This document shows, piece by piece, positions 1 to 12,020 of a DNA stretch of 64,000 nt. The position numbers and the translations under genes were made by a program. The stretch comes from Phanerochaete sordida (lineage: Eukaryota > Basidiomycota > Agaricomycetes > Polyporales > Phanerochaetaceae), in NCBI GenBank assembly GCA_019973155.2, contig BPQB01000002.1, positions 1,488,001 through 1,552,000 of the forward strand, read 5' to 3'. Under the pieces are notes generated by a model, which had not been told where the DNA came from, did no database searches, and worked only from the letters and a program-made list of their open reading frames with translations. Every line of letters starts with the position of its first letter. Within the stretch, counting starts at the first letter, position 1.

Positions 1-1172
1 CATCTGCCAAGGTGTGAGCTCGATGCCCTGAGTAGCTCGTGTCGCGAGATTATTCACCAAAGACCACGTTGGGGTTGGATTTCTAAGATTTGGTCAGGGC
101 CCCTGCAAGGTTCACGCATGGAAACAGACGTACGAAGACGGTGGCGAGGTTGTGCCACCCTGCATGACGGCATCAGTGTTATGATGGACGGCCAGAAGCG
201 AAGCTAGCGCAAGGAAACTGAACATACAGGTCTGGAAGCTGTGTGATTGCCAGCATCAGCACGGAGTGATGTTGCAGACGAAACTGTAGAGATGCTCACG
301 CGTTCGTGTCGCTAATCGTCGTTCCGTTGTAGATCATAAAGTTGTGCGCTGCAGGCCATCGATATCAGGTGACCCTCTCCGCGCGTCGACCCGTCAAACT
401 CACGGTCAACGAGCGCATAGCCTCCCTTGCCAGTGATGTAGCTGACAATCTGCCGTAAGGCGGTGGTCAGCCAGGCGGCCCCTGCACCGCAGCATTACGT
501 CTCGCGCACCGTTTGCAGACCGCTGAGGTAGGTCGTGTCGAAGGGCCCCGTGAGGCCGGTCGCGGGCGGGCTCATGCGCTCCATGAGGAAAGGAATGCGG
601 AAGGTGTTGAAGCCCTTGCCCATGAAGAACTGGCGCAGTGCCGTCAGCACGCTGTGCGTGGGCTCCGATCAGATAGATTGCGTACGTCGACGCTTGACGG
701 CGACGGCCAGGTGTAGTCCGTGCCGAGCACGCCAGGGATGTTCAGGTTGCCGAACTCGGCGCCCGACTCGTTCACGCCGAAGAACTTGAACTTGGTGCGG
801 CTGCCCGAGCACAGGCTGTTGCTGCTCGACGGCGCGGTAGACGTCGTCGACGCGACGCTGCTGCTCGACTTGACCGTCGACGTCACCGTCGCCGCGCCGG
901 GCAGGCACTGCGAGTAGTCTGCGCGCGGGGCGGTGAGCAATGTATCAGGCGACCCTGGCGGCGGCCTCACAGGGGTTGAGCACGGTGCAGGTCGTGCCTG
1001 CATCGCAGGTGGTGCTGCCGGAGAAGCCAATGCCCTGTTTCGTGGTTAGGCTCCTGATGCGTGTTCCGTGAAATGATCAGGGGCTTACACCGCATTGGCC
1101 CCAGACCGCGACACCAAGAGCGGGCGCGCTGAGCGCGAGCGCCGTTGCAACTGACAGCACGAAGGACTTCAT
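1..1172 (-). CDS. GH5 endo-beta-1,4-glucanase with N-terminal CBM1 (partial, 3' end outside window)
   Basis: Secreted cellulase that would cleave internal beta-1,4 bonds of cellulose. Exons seen: 1172-1089, 1034-971, 918-686, 629-510, 449-404, 348-300 and further short ones towards position 1. Exon 1 encodes a signal peptide (MKSFVLSVATALALSAPALG) running straight into a fungal cellulose-binding module (WGQCGGIGFSGSTTCDAG...YYSQCL). A Ser/Thr-rich linker of about 30 residues follows. The GH5 barrel starts at FKFFGVNESGAEFG and continues through FNTFRIPFLMERM, DPHNFMIYNGTTI and FQTWWHNLATVF, a typical order for GH5 subfamily 5 enzymes. The catalytic acid and nucleophile lie beyond the window edge and cannot be checked. 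Start choice: the ATG beginning the signal peptide. The family call is strong; the enzyme's exact specificity is inferred. Confidence 0.9.
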
Positions 1173-1954
1173 GTTGGACCTGGAGTCTCCGGGGCGACAC
1201 ACCCGCGCGAAGGCGGATTTATGTACTCTGAGGATAATGGTCGATGTCGAGGTGGTCACACTTCGCAGCTAACCGTCGATTGACCGAGAAATACCCCCGT
1301 CATCCGACGGCATTCGCGAAGGTGACAGCAACCAGGGGGCAGAAAAGTCCCGTGGAGATGTTGAGCGACGATTGTCCTGGACGCGTCGTCGATTGTCAGC
1401 AATAATATGAGCTTGGCGCATTATTTGTTGGCACGTATACTCCATTTCCTCGTCGCCTGTTGACAGTAGAGGAATCAACGGCGGAGAGCGCATCGGTAAA
1501 GCCCGCCTCAGACTGCGGATTAACGCGAGAGCATAGATCACGCTGGCAGTCTTTCTTCGGCACAGCAACGAGCAACATCGGTCGGAAGCAACCTCAGGCA
1601 TGATACAGGCCAGCAATGAACGTCGTATCAGAGGCGTCCTGGTCATGGGGCAGCGAGGAAGACCAGTGCCAAGTGTACAAGGCCCCGAGAAATAGCCAGA
1701 AAGTCGCTGCCTCTGACTATACTGGACACATAATCTGATCATTCGTGAGCTCTTCTGGCAGTCAAGACAAAGATTAGGAGACAAACGATATTTGTGTGCG
1801 GAGGAGGAGAGAGACTCGAGCCACGTGGAAGCTTCCACGTATCCCGCAGTATAGGGGGGCGCCAAACCCGGACAAGGTTAGCTTGCCCTCTTCCGCGACA
1901 CGATGCTGTCCTACCTGTCTTTATCGTCGACTATCGCTTGCACGTTCCCCAATA
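1173..1954. promoter_or_regulatory. divergent intergenic region between GH5 cellulase and SARAF-like gene
   Basis: About 780 bp between two start codons pointing away from each other, so it should hold both promoters. An open frame of about 198 codons runs on the minus strand (1269-1865), but its translation has no recognisable domain and looks like chance. I see no unambiguous TATA box or binding-site cluster. Confidence 0.45.
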
Positions 1955-3070
1955 ATGTCGAGAGTACGGCTTGACAAAATCAAGTCGCTCACCTTCTACC
2001 AAGACGCCCTCACCGCCGCACGTAGGACCGACCCGCTCCCTCAGCTAACCTGCATCGGCAAAGCCTGTCGGCTCTTCACGCCAGAAGCTGTCCGATGCGT
2101 AAACATCGGGGGAGAAGGCACGGAGGTGGACTGGAAGGTGCGTGTCTTACTCTATAGGCATGTGTCTCGGAGATTTACATGGTCGTAGTGCGAGGCAGAT
2201 CTCCCGGAAGCTCTGCGCTTCGGACGCGTCCAGGTCTCGTGCGAGGGCTATGACCGCCCTGGAGACCCCTATGTATTGAAAGGTGCGTTTTGATTTTGTT
2301 AGATTGCAAACCCGTTCGCCGACAAATTCAATTGCATAGGCTCTTGCGCCCTGGAGTATCGGCTGGTCGAAGTCCCTAATGCACTCCGCGGCGAAGAAGC
2401 ACACAAGTCGCCCTCACGACTGTGGTCTTGGTTCGGCGGTACGTCGCATCCTCCGAACACGAACATTCCGACCCTGATCGCACGTTTTCTAGGTCGTGAC
2501 CCCATCGCGATACTATTCACCCTGGTCTGGATCGCAGTCTTTGCGTACATCCTGTGGCACTTCCTCAAGCCGTGCTTCGGCCGTCAACGCACTGATACCC
2601 CTCGCCGTCCTGACACAGGTCCTTCACGGCCTTCGTATGGCGGTGGTAGTAGGCCCTGGGATCACTCGCCGCGACGTCCAAGCGACCACACCGACCCGCC
2701 ACCGCCCTACACGAAGTATCCGAACCGCCCCCGGACATCGCATGATGTCCCTCCTGCGGCCCCTTCTGCGGTGCCTGACTGGCGCCCCGGCTTCTGGACG
2801 GGCGCGGCGCTCGGCGGGCTCGGTACGTACCTCATGAACCAGAACACCCCGCGCCGCGACGCGCCGACGGCGACGGCGTACGACTGGGAGCGCGCGCGCG
2901 CGCCGCGCGCCTCGCCCGTTGTCGCAGCGCCAGGGTTCGGGGGCTCCCCGAGGGCACGCCGCGGATTCTTCAGCTCGGACGACCGCGGCGAGGGCTCCTC
3001 TTCTGGTGCGGGTGCGGGTCTTGGCTCGATGCGGCGTAGCTCCGGGTTTGGAGGTAGCAGTGTACGGTGA
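1955..3070 (+). CDS. SARAF: SARAF-like store-operated calcium entry regulator (DUF1183 family)
   Basis: ER membrane protein whose animal homologue limits store-operated calcium entry. Exons 1955-2137, 2189-2282 and 2340-3070 give 335 residues. Family hallmarks in order: TFYQDALTAARRTDPLPQL, then CIG..C and PEAVRC, VDWKCEADLP, VSCEGYDRPGDPYVLKGSCALEYRL (the conserved Cys-rich luminal part), one membrane helix near residues 145-165 (AILFTLVWIAVFAYILW), a Pro-rich cytosolic tail with PPPPYTKYP, and the late FWTGAALGGLGTYL motif. The tail is low-complexity and Arg/Ser/Gly-rich. The first in-frame ATG gives no clear signal peptide, although the family normally has one; an unseen upstream exon is possible. 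Assignment rests on several collinear motifs and is quite firm; the start is not. Confidence 0.85.
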
Positions 3071-3748
3071 AACGCGACCCGGTCCTGAGCGCGGCTGCTT
3101 CGGCCCTGTGGGGACGTGTGGGGGCTAGTGGTTGGCCTGTGCCCCTACATTTTGTATGTAATGTGCTGCATGTATAATACAGTCCGTCGGACCCACAAGT
3201 TACAATACTTATTCGTATGAAGATCCCGTGCTACCCAGCAAAGCGTGGCCCGATATGGATACGGGAAGCTTTGTGGCGTCGGAGAGCGCTCACCTTCCCG
3301 CGGATGAAGCTCTCATCCCCACCGAGCGAAGGAAAAGCACACGAAAAGGCTCAAAGATCCGCAGCTCTCGGGCATGGCCGATGAAGACACGTCTGTCGCC
3401 TTGGTGTCTCCACAGTCTGTGATCCTCGGCCTCCTCGAGTAAGATGATGTTGTATTCCGCGGGGTCAACTCCGGCCCATCACCAACTACAGAAGCTGAGA
3501 TTGTCGTAACCGAAGGTAGCAAAGCAACAATGGGCAAAGTGACGAAGCATCATCGTATGGTAATGTATCGCATAACGGGGTCGTAACGGTAAGGTGTCGC
3601 AAAAGTACAGATGGTGAGGTTTCGCAGTTCGCGAGGCAGGTATCAACGGGTCGTCAAAAGTGGTCCATGGGTAGTCTAAGCAGTACAAGAGTCATAACAG
3701 GTCGTTCAGAGCAAATGAAACATAGTAATAACACAGCAAGGCGACAGC
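3071..3748. other. convergent 3' intergenic region
   Basis: About 680 bp between two convergent stop codons (SARAF-like on +, membrane protein on -). No open frame here resembles a protein. It should hold both 3' UTRs and polyadenylation sites. Confidence 0.4.
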
Positions 3749-6700
3749 TCACCAGTGCTCGCCGTCCGACCCGCTTTCCCTGCCGTACGACTCACGCTGG
3801 CCGGGCGCCGGGGGCTGGCCGCGCACGTACGGCAGGCTCGGGAAGTGCATGACCGCGCCCGTAATCGGGTCCGTCATCGCCGTCGTCACGCTCGAGTGCG
3901 TGTCCGACGTTGCGGAGCTGACGGTGCCGAGCAGCGGCGCGCGCGAGGACGCGGGCGTGACGTACGCGGGCGGCGGGCCCTGTGCGCTGATCGGCTGCGG
4001 CAGTGTCGGCTCAGGGACAGACGCGGACACCTGCGAGAGCTGCGAGCGGCGTTGCGGGAGCTGCGCCTGCGTAAGCTGTTGCGAGTGCCGCTGCGAGGCG
4101 AGGCGTGCGCTCTGCATGCTCCCGAAGCTGCCGATGACGGCGGACAAAGGCGGCGAGCGCAGCGGAGGCACGTCGTGCCGGCTCTCCTCGCTCTCGTCCG
4201 AGAATGTCATCGCACTGCTCGCGTCGCGCAGGTGCGATCGTTGCGAGGGCCTTGAGGACGCGGAGCCACCCTGGCTGTGATTCGAGGACGGTGCGGAGTC
4301 GGTGGCACTACGGGATGATGGGACGCGGAGGTGTGAAGCTACCGACTGCAAGGATGCATGTTGCGATGTCGCGGGATTCGGTTGCTGTACAACAGGCTGC
4401 TGTGCAACAGTGACTGCGTTAGGCTTGGGCGATCCTGCACTCCAAGGCACACGCACCACACCGAACGTCCGGCGCCGCTCGCCAGCGCCGGACAGATCCC
4501 TCCAGCCTTCGAGTGCGGTAGGGGGTGTGTCGTCGAGAATGTCGATTGCGATTCCGGCACTACTCGTGCCTGACGGGCTCGACGCCTCTGTGGAATATGA
4601 ATCGCGCCACGACTGCGGAAGCGCCACGAGGCCTGGCGGGAAGGCAGGCCTCGCTGCAACGAATGGCTGAGCTGGACCAGGTGCAGGAATATCGAGGATG
4701 TCGATCTGTGACGGTGGGCGGTTTCCGCGCGACGGTGTCACAGCGGAATTGTTGTTGCTGCTGTGCCCATTGCTCCTATTGCTCCCGTTGTTGCTCCCGT
4801 TATTACTTCCGTTGTTACTGCTTCGGTCGTCGACGACGGTATATGCCGGCGGTGGGCCCGCAAATGCAGCACTTCGACCACTTGGCATCTGCGCGAGACG
4901 TTCTTGTGCCTCGGCCGCAGTGACAGGCACTGGGAACTCGACGACGGAGCTCTGGGGGCGCGAGCGAGCAGAGTGATACACGGTGTTGCCGCCTGCCGAA
5001 GCAGTGCTGACACTCGACATGGGGCGGGGGTCGGTCCCGAGGAAGCCAAAACCCAAGCCAGAGTCCCGTGCAGGCCTCGGGCGCGGAGGGCTGGGAGGAG
5101 CAGCCTCAATATCTGCATCCTCAAGGAGCGCGACAGAGCCCGAGACCGAGCGAGAATGGCGTGGTGACCCGTTCCGTGATGTCCGTGGAGGCGTACGGGT
5201 GTAAGGATCGCTAGCGCTGTTACGCTGCGTTTCCGTCACCGACGTAGACGGCCCAGAGGAAGAAATGCGTCTGAACCAGCTCAAACGTCCCAGACGGGCC
5301 CCTAGCCCGCTCAACCCGAGCGCACCCCTAGAAGTGCTAGGCTCGCTATTGGACTCGATTGTTGCGAGCCTCGAGTGCGTACGTGATGTGCCCACTCGGA
5401 CACGTTGCGCAACCATCAGCTCTGCAGGATCCGTCTCGAGGCTAGCACCAGACTTCTCCGAGTACAGCGACTGATCATGCGTCTTCTGCGAAGCAAGTGA
5501 ACGGTCCGAGACAGGACGCCCCTGAGGGCGCACGCCCAAAGCTGTGATCCCGTCGGGGTCCAGTGGAGGAGGAGGAAGCAGCGGCGACTGATCTTGCGAC
5601 GGAGAAGGATGGACAACACGAATGCTGTACGGAGAAGGATCGCTGACTTCGGACTCGGCCATACGAGCCAGTACGTCTCGAGGGACGATATGTCCTCCCT
5701 GCGGTGGACTTGATCTCGGTGTTCCGCTCCCAAGCACGGCAGCAGCAGGAAGGCTGACCAGCGTATCGGATTTTGTCTGCGTTTCGTCGGCCAGAGTCGC
5801 ACTCCTGAGACTACGCCGGGTGAGGAATGGATCTGCCTCTTCGCCACTGCCCCTGGGAGAGCCTTCGCCAGGTGAATGAGGCGGACTCTCACGCCCGCCA
5901 TTCCGCGAGCCCCTGCTTCCCTGCGAGCCGCCCTCGTTGTCGACGAACTCCCAGCCGGTCCAGATGGGTGTCTGACGGCGTGCATCTTCGCGACGGACCG
6001 TGAAGAGCGTGGTGGAGCGATTCCAGAAGCTTGAGGTGCCAGTGTTTGTGCCTTCGGCTCCGACCCGTGAGCGTCGGCGGTTGCGTCTGAAAAGGAGGCA
6101 TAGAGAAAGCATGATCACCAAGAGCAGCAAGACGCCAAGAATGCTCCCGAGTATGGCACCAAGAACGGTAGTGGAAACGCCATGCGTCTGCACAGCGCCT
6201 GGGACGCTCGAGGCAGAGGATGTCGGTGATCCAGACGTAGAGACCGAGGTCGGGACAGTCTGAGACGGTGAAGTAATGGTAGAAGATGCGGAGGATGCGG
6301 GTGACACAGGGGATGAGGCGGTTGTAGTGGGTAATGATTGAGAGTTGGACGGTGTCGCTGTGGGTGCAGAGGTAGGGGTGGGTGTCGCTATTGGGGGAGA
6401 GCTGGTTGGTGGTGGTGTGAGCCCGCCGTACGTCCAAACGCCATCCGTACCGAGCGGGATCTGTGAAAGGGGTGATCAGTATACATGCTGCATGCTCATG
6501 GAGCAGCGTGCGGAGGAGATATGCCGTCCTGCGTCAAGGCTAACCCAAGGCTAACTTCACGCGGCGATCGACTCTACTTCGGTAATACGCTCCGCTTAGC
6601 TGAACGTCCATCTGGCAAGCGTTCCAAGTCTGCGTTCCAAGCGCGGGCGACTTCGAATTACAGGAGAATGAACAAAGTCACGACTCACACTAGGTCCGAA

Positions 6701-6817
6701 ATAGGTCAGCGGAAGGCGGAGAGTTGTGAATGACGTTGAGACACTGCCGTCGGGCTCAGTGATGAGGGTGGAGGAGAGGGTAAGCCAGGAGGGCAGGACC
6801 TGGGAGGGCTGCGCCAT
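3749..6817 (-). CDS. Ser/Thr-rich single-pass membrane protein, function unknown
   Basis: Two exons, 6817-6689 and 6460-3749, with a 228-bp intron, give about 946 residues. The N-terminal 45 residues (ending LPLTYFGPS, then IPLGTDGVWTYGG) are followed by a Pro/Ser/Thr-rich stretch. A single membrane helix lies at about residues 140-165 (TVLGAILGSILGVLLLLVIM) with a positive stop-transfer cluster RRNRRRSR. The remaining roughly 780 residues are cytoplasmic and disordered: SP/TP-rich, PPPAY motifs (twice), and an NGSN-type tandem tract near plus positions 4745-4830. No signal peptide is obvious, so the topology (short outside, long inside) is inferred. The layout recalls fungal wall-stress sensor-like or Axl2-like proteins, but no known domain is visible. 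The PPxY-like motifs could bind Nedd4-type ubiquitin ligases; that is inference. Confidence 0.7.
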
Positions 6818-7244
6818 GGCGAAGGTTGTGGTTGGTAGCCAAAAAGAAGGCGTTAGTAGAGAACGTGTGCCGTGACCTAGACAGAATGAGCGTGAGTGGC
6901 TTCGACCATAACCGTACGACGATAACGGGGACGAAGAAGTCGGGAACGCACAGTAGGCGGAGGTAGCAGAGATGCCCGTTAGATGTCGTTAAAATCTGTT
7001 CGTTAATTGCGGAAATGATTGTTGTACAGAAGGGGTGGATAGGGTGGAAGAGGTCGAGGGGGAGACCCTGGGAGGAGCCCTCGGAGGAGGCGACAATTGA
7101 ACATGCTCAGGAGCGCGCTTAATTACATCCCACGCGAAGCACCACGTGACCGCCTCGTGGGGCCCACCAGCAGCGAGAGCACAAGACGAGTATATTCCAC
7201 GAGACATACCACGGAACACAAAGACAGAACCAGAGACAACAGCT
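6818..7244. promoter_or_regulatory. promoter of membrane-protein gene / 3' flank of JJJ1
   Basis: About 430 bp between the stop codon of the J-protein gene and the start of the membrane-protein gene, both on the minus strand. It must hold the JJJ1 3' UTR and the next promoter. Nothing else recognised. Confidence 0.35.
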
Positions 7245-9237
7245 CTATCGCTTGCCCTTCTTGCCCTTCTTCTTGCCTCCGCCTTCTTCAGCAGCAGCAT
7301 GTCCCGTCGCGCTGATGTGTGCGAACAGCTTCGTCCGACTCAAGAATGTCTCTTTGCAGATGTTGCAAACCTACGACGATATGAGCGACAGCAACCTCTT
7401 GATGGCTCGAGTAAGGCCGTACCTGTGGTGCAGACGCCTCCTGCTCCTCTTTTGCCTTCTTCGCAGCCTCTCGAGCGCGTCGTTTGTCGCGCTTTGATAT
7501 CTCCGGCTTGTCAGCCTCAGCAGGTGTCTTCGTGCCGTCTGTGTGAACCGTTTCCTCTTCCTCTGCCGGCGAGCCAAGTCCCAGAGCATCGACGCTCTTA
7601 CCCAAGTCGTCTGGACTGACCGGTCGACGCGCCCGCGCTTTGCGTCGACTCTTTGATAGGAGTTCTGGCGAAGGTGGGGAGGGAAGGCGTGCTTGCTTCT
7701 TGGCTTTCTTCTTCTTTGACTGAGGGAGCATGTCCTCTTCTGTACCACCTTCCTCATCTGTAGCATGTGCGTCCTTCACTAGTGGGGGCTCTTCGGGATT
7801 CTCCTCGACTTCTGGAGAGGGTGCCACTTCATCAGGCGCGTCCACAAACTCTTCCGGCCCACTCCCTTCCTCTTCTTCGTGTCCGTCATCTTCGTCGCGA
7901 GCTCCGTCAAGCCCCAACTCCTCGTTATCCTCCATCATCTCCCGCTTCAGCCTCTCAACGGCCTGCATGTGTTTCTTGCTGCGTTCGTGACTATCCCAGG
8001 CCGCCTCGCTCCGGAACGTCTTCCCGCACGCAACACACTCCCACTCCTCCTCGTCTCCAGCGCCCTCTGCCGCGGCCCACTCCAGGTCCGCGTACAGAGT
8101 GTTGTCGCGCTGAGCTTTTTGCCATGCCTGTTCGACGAAGGTGTTTGCCGCCTGGGGTGGTCTCGTGCGCGGAGTGGACTGCCCAGAGGACTTTGCAGAA
8201 GCTTTGGCAGCGGTCGTAGCTTGCTGGCGTACGAGGTGCGCTTTGTAGCGCGGGTCGCGCTTGCGAATGAACATCGTAAGAGCCTGGAGCAACCGATGTC
8301 AAACAGCATGTAGCATAGAGGTTGCGATGTCACGCACCCGAATGGTCTCGTTATACTCTTTCCTGGCGTCGTCCCGCGCCTTCTTATTCTCTTTTTCCAT
8401 GAGCCGGCGTACCCGCCGGTCAGGCGCATCGTTCGTCTCCCACAGGTCTACCCATGAGAAGTCCTTGTCTGTGACGAAGTTCAGCCAGAAGTTGTAGAAC
8501 GTCCGTGCAGCTGTATCCGCTTCGTCTTTCGACAGTGGCGCCCATAACCATGTCGCATTTCCAAACGAAGGATACGAGTCGGCTGGGTTTCCTGACCACT
8601 GCGATTCGTCATACGCAAGGCGGACATAGAGATTACGATAGATGGTGAAGAAGCTCTGCACTCTGGCTTTAGTACGAGATGGCTCAGCAAGGATAGTGAA
8701 TACTCACGCTCTCGCTGTCATCAAACCCTTTGTATATCGAAGGGTTGAAGAACTGCTCAAGATGCCGCACAGTCAACCCGCGATCCCGGCCTCTCGGCGG
8801 TGCCGCCCCGCGGCGGATGTCCTCGAATACGGTCTGTGCGTCGGGCTCGGGTACGAGGGATGCGCGATGGTTGTCATACCACGCCCGTTCCTACTTGTGC
8901 TAGAGGGTCAGCATGCACAGGTTCGGCGGTGAACACACAAAGAGAACTCACTTGCTCGTCCGACAGAACTTCATACGCCTGCTGCAGGGCCGCAAACCGC
9001 TTCGTTGCCCCTTCAATGTCGTCATGGTTCTTGTCGGGATGGTGGATGAGGGCAAGTTTACGGAAGGATTTCTGGGTGGACTTAGCACAGTGCTTGAAGA
9101 CACTACAAGATCTGGCGTACCCTGATCTCGTCTGCGGTCGCGTTCTCGTCCACCTCGAGCAAAGTATAGTAATCTGGCGGTGCATCGGCTGTCTCTCCGC
9201 CTTCGCCACCCCTTGCAGTCGATTCGCGAGCTCCCAT
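7245..9237 (-). CDS. JJJ1: Jjj1/DNAJC21-type J-protein, 60S ribosome biogenesis
   Basis: Cytosolic co-chaperone that stimulates Hsp70 on late pre-60S particles and helps release/recycle the Arx1 factor. Exons 9237-9121, 9071-8952, 8890-8708, 8655-8338, 8283-7423 and 7370-7245 give 574 residues. The J-domain is N-terminal ([20 protein letters not shown], then [10 protein letters not shown] with the HPD tripeptide, [21 protein letters not shown]). Next comes the Jjj1-specific block [10 protein letters not shown]...FYRNLY-like...[19 protein letters not shown] charged coiled-coil with [17 protein letters not shown] is followed by the first U1-like C2H2 finger ([20 protein letters not shown]), an acidic region, and a second finger ([18 protein letters not shown]) before a basic [17 protein letters not shown] tail. 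Domain order and length match the family. The start precedes a short Gly-rich leader. Confidence 0.93.
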
Positions 9238-9549
9238 CTCCGTCTAGGTCTAAGGGCTGGGGGTATATACAAGGGTAGGTATTTGCTTAGTGAGAGTGCG
9301 CTCAAGTCTTGCCGCAGGCTGATTGCTCCCTTCATTTTTGAGTAGGCGCCCGGCGCATCGCGCCGCACAGTAACCCTACGCTAGGAGCAGCAGCCCTCGG
9401 TGTACGGGAACATCGGCCGGTATTGGGCTGAAGGAGCTCATCCGCGAAAGAAATAAGGTGTTGAATACAATAGGAATACAGAGAATGACGCCATAAACTA
9501 ACTAGGGTATCAAACAATAACGCTGAAGTACAAGAAATAGCTGAGCATC
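9238..9549. other. intergenic, JJJ1 promoter and SOS7-like 3' flank
   Basis: About 310 bp upstream of the JJJ1 start and downstream of the kinetochore gene stop. No open frame or RNA gene recognised. Confidence 0.35.
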
Positions 9550-10820
9550 TCACACCTCGGCGTGATCATCCGCTACTTCGCCTCTTGCCGTCCGAAGGAC
9601 AGCCGCGACAATGCCGACGACATCGTTGGCCTGTATGTGAGCCCCAATTACGTCGCTCAGGTCGCTGCCTGACGGCAGCCCAGAAACTTGCACGTCTGCC
9701 AGCTGCCGGGTATTCGGCATGAAGAGGAGGATGACCGTAACCCGATGCCATGCAGCTGCATCAGCTGGGGAACGAACGGCATACTCCAGGTGCAGCTCGT
9801 TCTCCGAAGGAGACGTAAACGAGATGAGTGAGTGCAACTTCCGGTGCAGCTTGAGCGCGGCCGTGTACCTGCAGTTTATCAGCGCCGTCGTGCGATTTGT
9901 CCACGCAAGACGCACCAGGAGTATAGTTGCAAGACTTGCGGATCCTCTTCCTCGCTTTTGCTTTGCTTCACAAGCTTCTCGACCTCACTACGCTCTCCTC
10001 TGAGCCGCTCGACCTCCCGTGCGCCAGACTTGACCTTCTCCTTCACGCTGTCGACACTATCGTTCACCGTCTGCAGTTTATCCTCGAGTGTCTGCATCTC
10101 TGCGACTTGCGCGTCGAGCTGCGCCTCTGCAGATGGGACAGTGAGCCGGGGCTGCGGATAAGCTTGGCGGAGGCGCGTAAGCTTAAGGCGGGCGTCCAGG
10201 ATCTTGCGGGAGAGATCTACGGACTCCTCTGTGAGGGACTTGGCCTTTACATAGTCTATACAAGCCGTTGTACTGTTAGTTTCGAAGGTCCAGGACCGTG
10301 AAATGACAAGGCGCACCTTGCTCTATGAGTGGGGCAAGCGTCCTGATGTTATTGTGCATCTCTGCCAGCCTGAGCTTCTTTTCCTTCAGCTCCAGCTTCT
10401 TGCGGTCATTGACTTCGCGCTGCGCCTCATTGTCCGCTGCGTATATGCTAGGGGCGTCGTCGTTGACTATGATCTTGACGTATGAGTCCTTCGCCTTCTG
10501 TTCCAGGTATTGGAACTTCAGCTTCCGGAAGAAGGCCTACGGAGGCAGAGCTCGCATCAGCGTCCATGCGACATAAAGCCAGAGATACGTACGAGCTGAG
10601 ATGTGAGGTCGAGAGGAATGGACGCAGGATCCACGAGGCCCCCGTTCTCCGCGAACGCGAGCGGAAGCTTGATGTTCTCATCTGTGGTGGTTGTGCGGAT
10701 GTCGAACTGCTTTTGCGCTTCGACAATGTTGAGATCAGCTTTAGCAAGCGTATCCTGTAGTCGCTGCGCTGTTTCTAGCACCGCTGTAGTCTTCTTGTCG
10801 AGCGAGGTCCTGTCGGACAT
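9550..10820 (-). CDS. SOS7: Sos7-like kinetochore protein (KNL1/Spc105 complex partner)
   Basis: Exons 10820-10593, 10536-10317, 10255-9916 and 9868-9550 give 368 residues. Sos7 (Kre28 in budding yeast, Zwint-like in animals) pairs with Spc7/Spc105 at the outer kinetochore. Seen: an N-terminal helical part, the family signature AFFRKLKFQYLEQKAKDSY followed by VKIIVNDDAP, a long coiled coil (residues about 95-260, KKLELKEKKLRLAEMHNNIR and EAQLDAQVAEMQTLEDKLQ), and a C-terminal RWD-like fold starting LYSWYTAALKLHRKLHSLI with SENELHLEY. Those motifs are what I recall for fungal Sos7; I could not run a profile search. The first ATG of the open frame is used; no upstream in-frame ATG exists. The alternative is another coiled-coil RWD kinetochore subunit. 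Confidence 0.75.
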
Positions 10821-11210
10821 GATGTCAAGTTCATGAAGGTCCAGGCACAGGTTCAGACGCGTCGCGTCGCGGCGATCACGCGCAGCAACAAACTCGGGCA
10901 AACATAAATATGCACCACACAGCGAGATTCAACCGACACAGAGATTATATTCCTCGTGCTAGCCAGGCATATACATGGATGTCCTCAAATCTCCTAAACA
11001 TAATCCAACAAACTGCAGAATATGTCGTCTACAAGGATCAAAGAGAGTACAATATATGCCCCGTTTCCCCTAACCATCAACCACCGATCAGGTTGATGTA
11101 GTGAATATGGGGCAAGCTCGGTAGTCATCCGCGATTGACAATGCACGCACTCACAAGTCCGGGAGCAGGCCTATAATATATGGAGGTATGAATACAGAGG
11201 GGCGAAAAAA
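10821..11210. other. intergenic, SOS7-like promoter and RPL10 3' flank
   Basis: About 390 bp, locally AT-richer than the genes. It should contain the RPL10 3' UTR and the promoter of the kinetochore gene. No other feature seen. Confidence 0.35.
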
Positions 11211-12020
11211 TCAAGCCCTCAGCTGGGCGCGGAGGTTGGCCTCGAGAGGGCCACGGGGGCGGATGTACTGGACGTAGGCGCCGTCCCTGTGAAACAAGGT
11301 GAGTAACAGAAGCAATGGTAAGCCATCGTGGAACGTACTGGAGCACACGCTTGTCCTCCTTGAGCTTGACGTAGTCCTCCCGGTTGACGTTCGTGAAACC
11401 CCACTTGCGCGAGACGATGATCTTCTGGCGGCCGGGGAACTTGTAACGAGCACGGCGGAGCGCCTCGTTGACGACCGCAGCGTTCGCATCCTTGGTACGG
11501 ATGGAAAGGATGATCTGGCCAATGTTGACACGAGCAGCAGTGCCGTAAGGCTTGCCCCACGCGCCACGCATACCGGTCTGGAGACTGATGCCTTATTTCA
11601 GTTTCCTGCATCTGGTACATCGAATAACTCTACTCACCGATCGGCACCAGCGCACGACAACATCTTGTTGATACGGAGGACGTGGAAAGGGTGGACACGG
11701 ACCCTCAAGTGGAAAGAGTCCTTGCCGGAGGTCTTGGTGACGTACTTGTTGGCGCAAATACGGGCGGCCTCGAGAGCCTCACTTGAGAGCTGCTCGTACT
11801 CATCGGAGACGAGGTGAACGCAGTACGGGAACTCGTCGACGTTAGCACGCTTACGGCCCAAGTCGAAGATACGGATCTGCAGACCGCGGTTACAATCTTG
11901 CAGCTGTAGGATGGCCCTTCATGTGCGTACCTTCGAGTCCGGCACACCACGGTTGTACCGGGACTTGGGGTAGGGCTTGTTCTTGCAGTAGCGGTAGCAG
12001 CGGGCGGGACGGCGACCCAT
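11211..12020 (-). CDS. RPL10: 60S ribosomal protein uL16 (RPL10)
   Basis: Structural protein of the large subunit that lines the peptidyl-transferase/P-site side and is the last step licensed by Nmd3 release. Exons 12020-11931, 11876-11638, 11584-11339 and 11286-11211 give 216 residues, the usual size. Sequence is near-textbook: [124 protein letters not shown], ending [24 protein letters not shown]. All four exons join in frame at consensus GT/AG sites. Start is the invariant MGRRP. Very high confidence. Confidence 0.97.

Noticed and set aside
1269..1865. 198-codon minus-strand frame upstream of the cellulase
   Set aside because: No recognisable protein; it lies in the divergent promoter region and has no supporting splice context.
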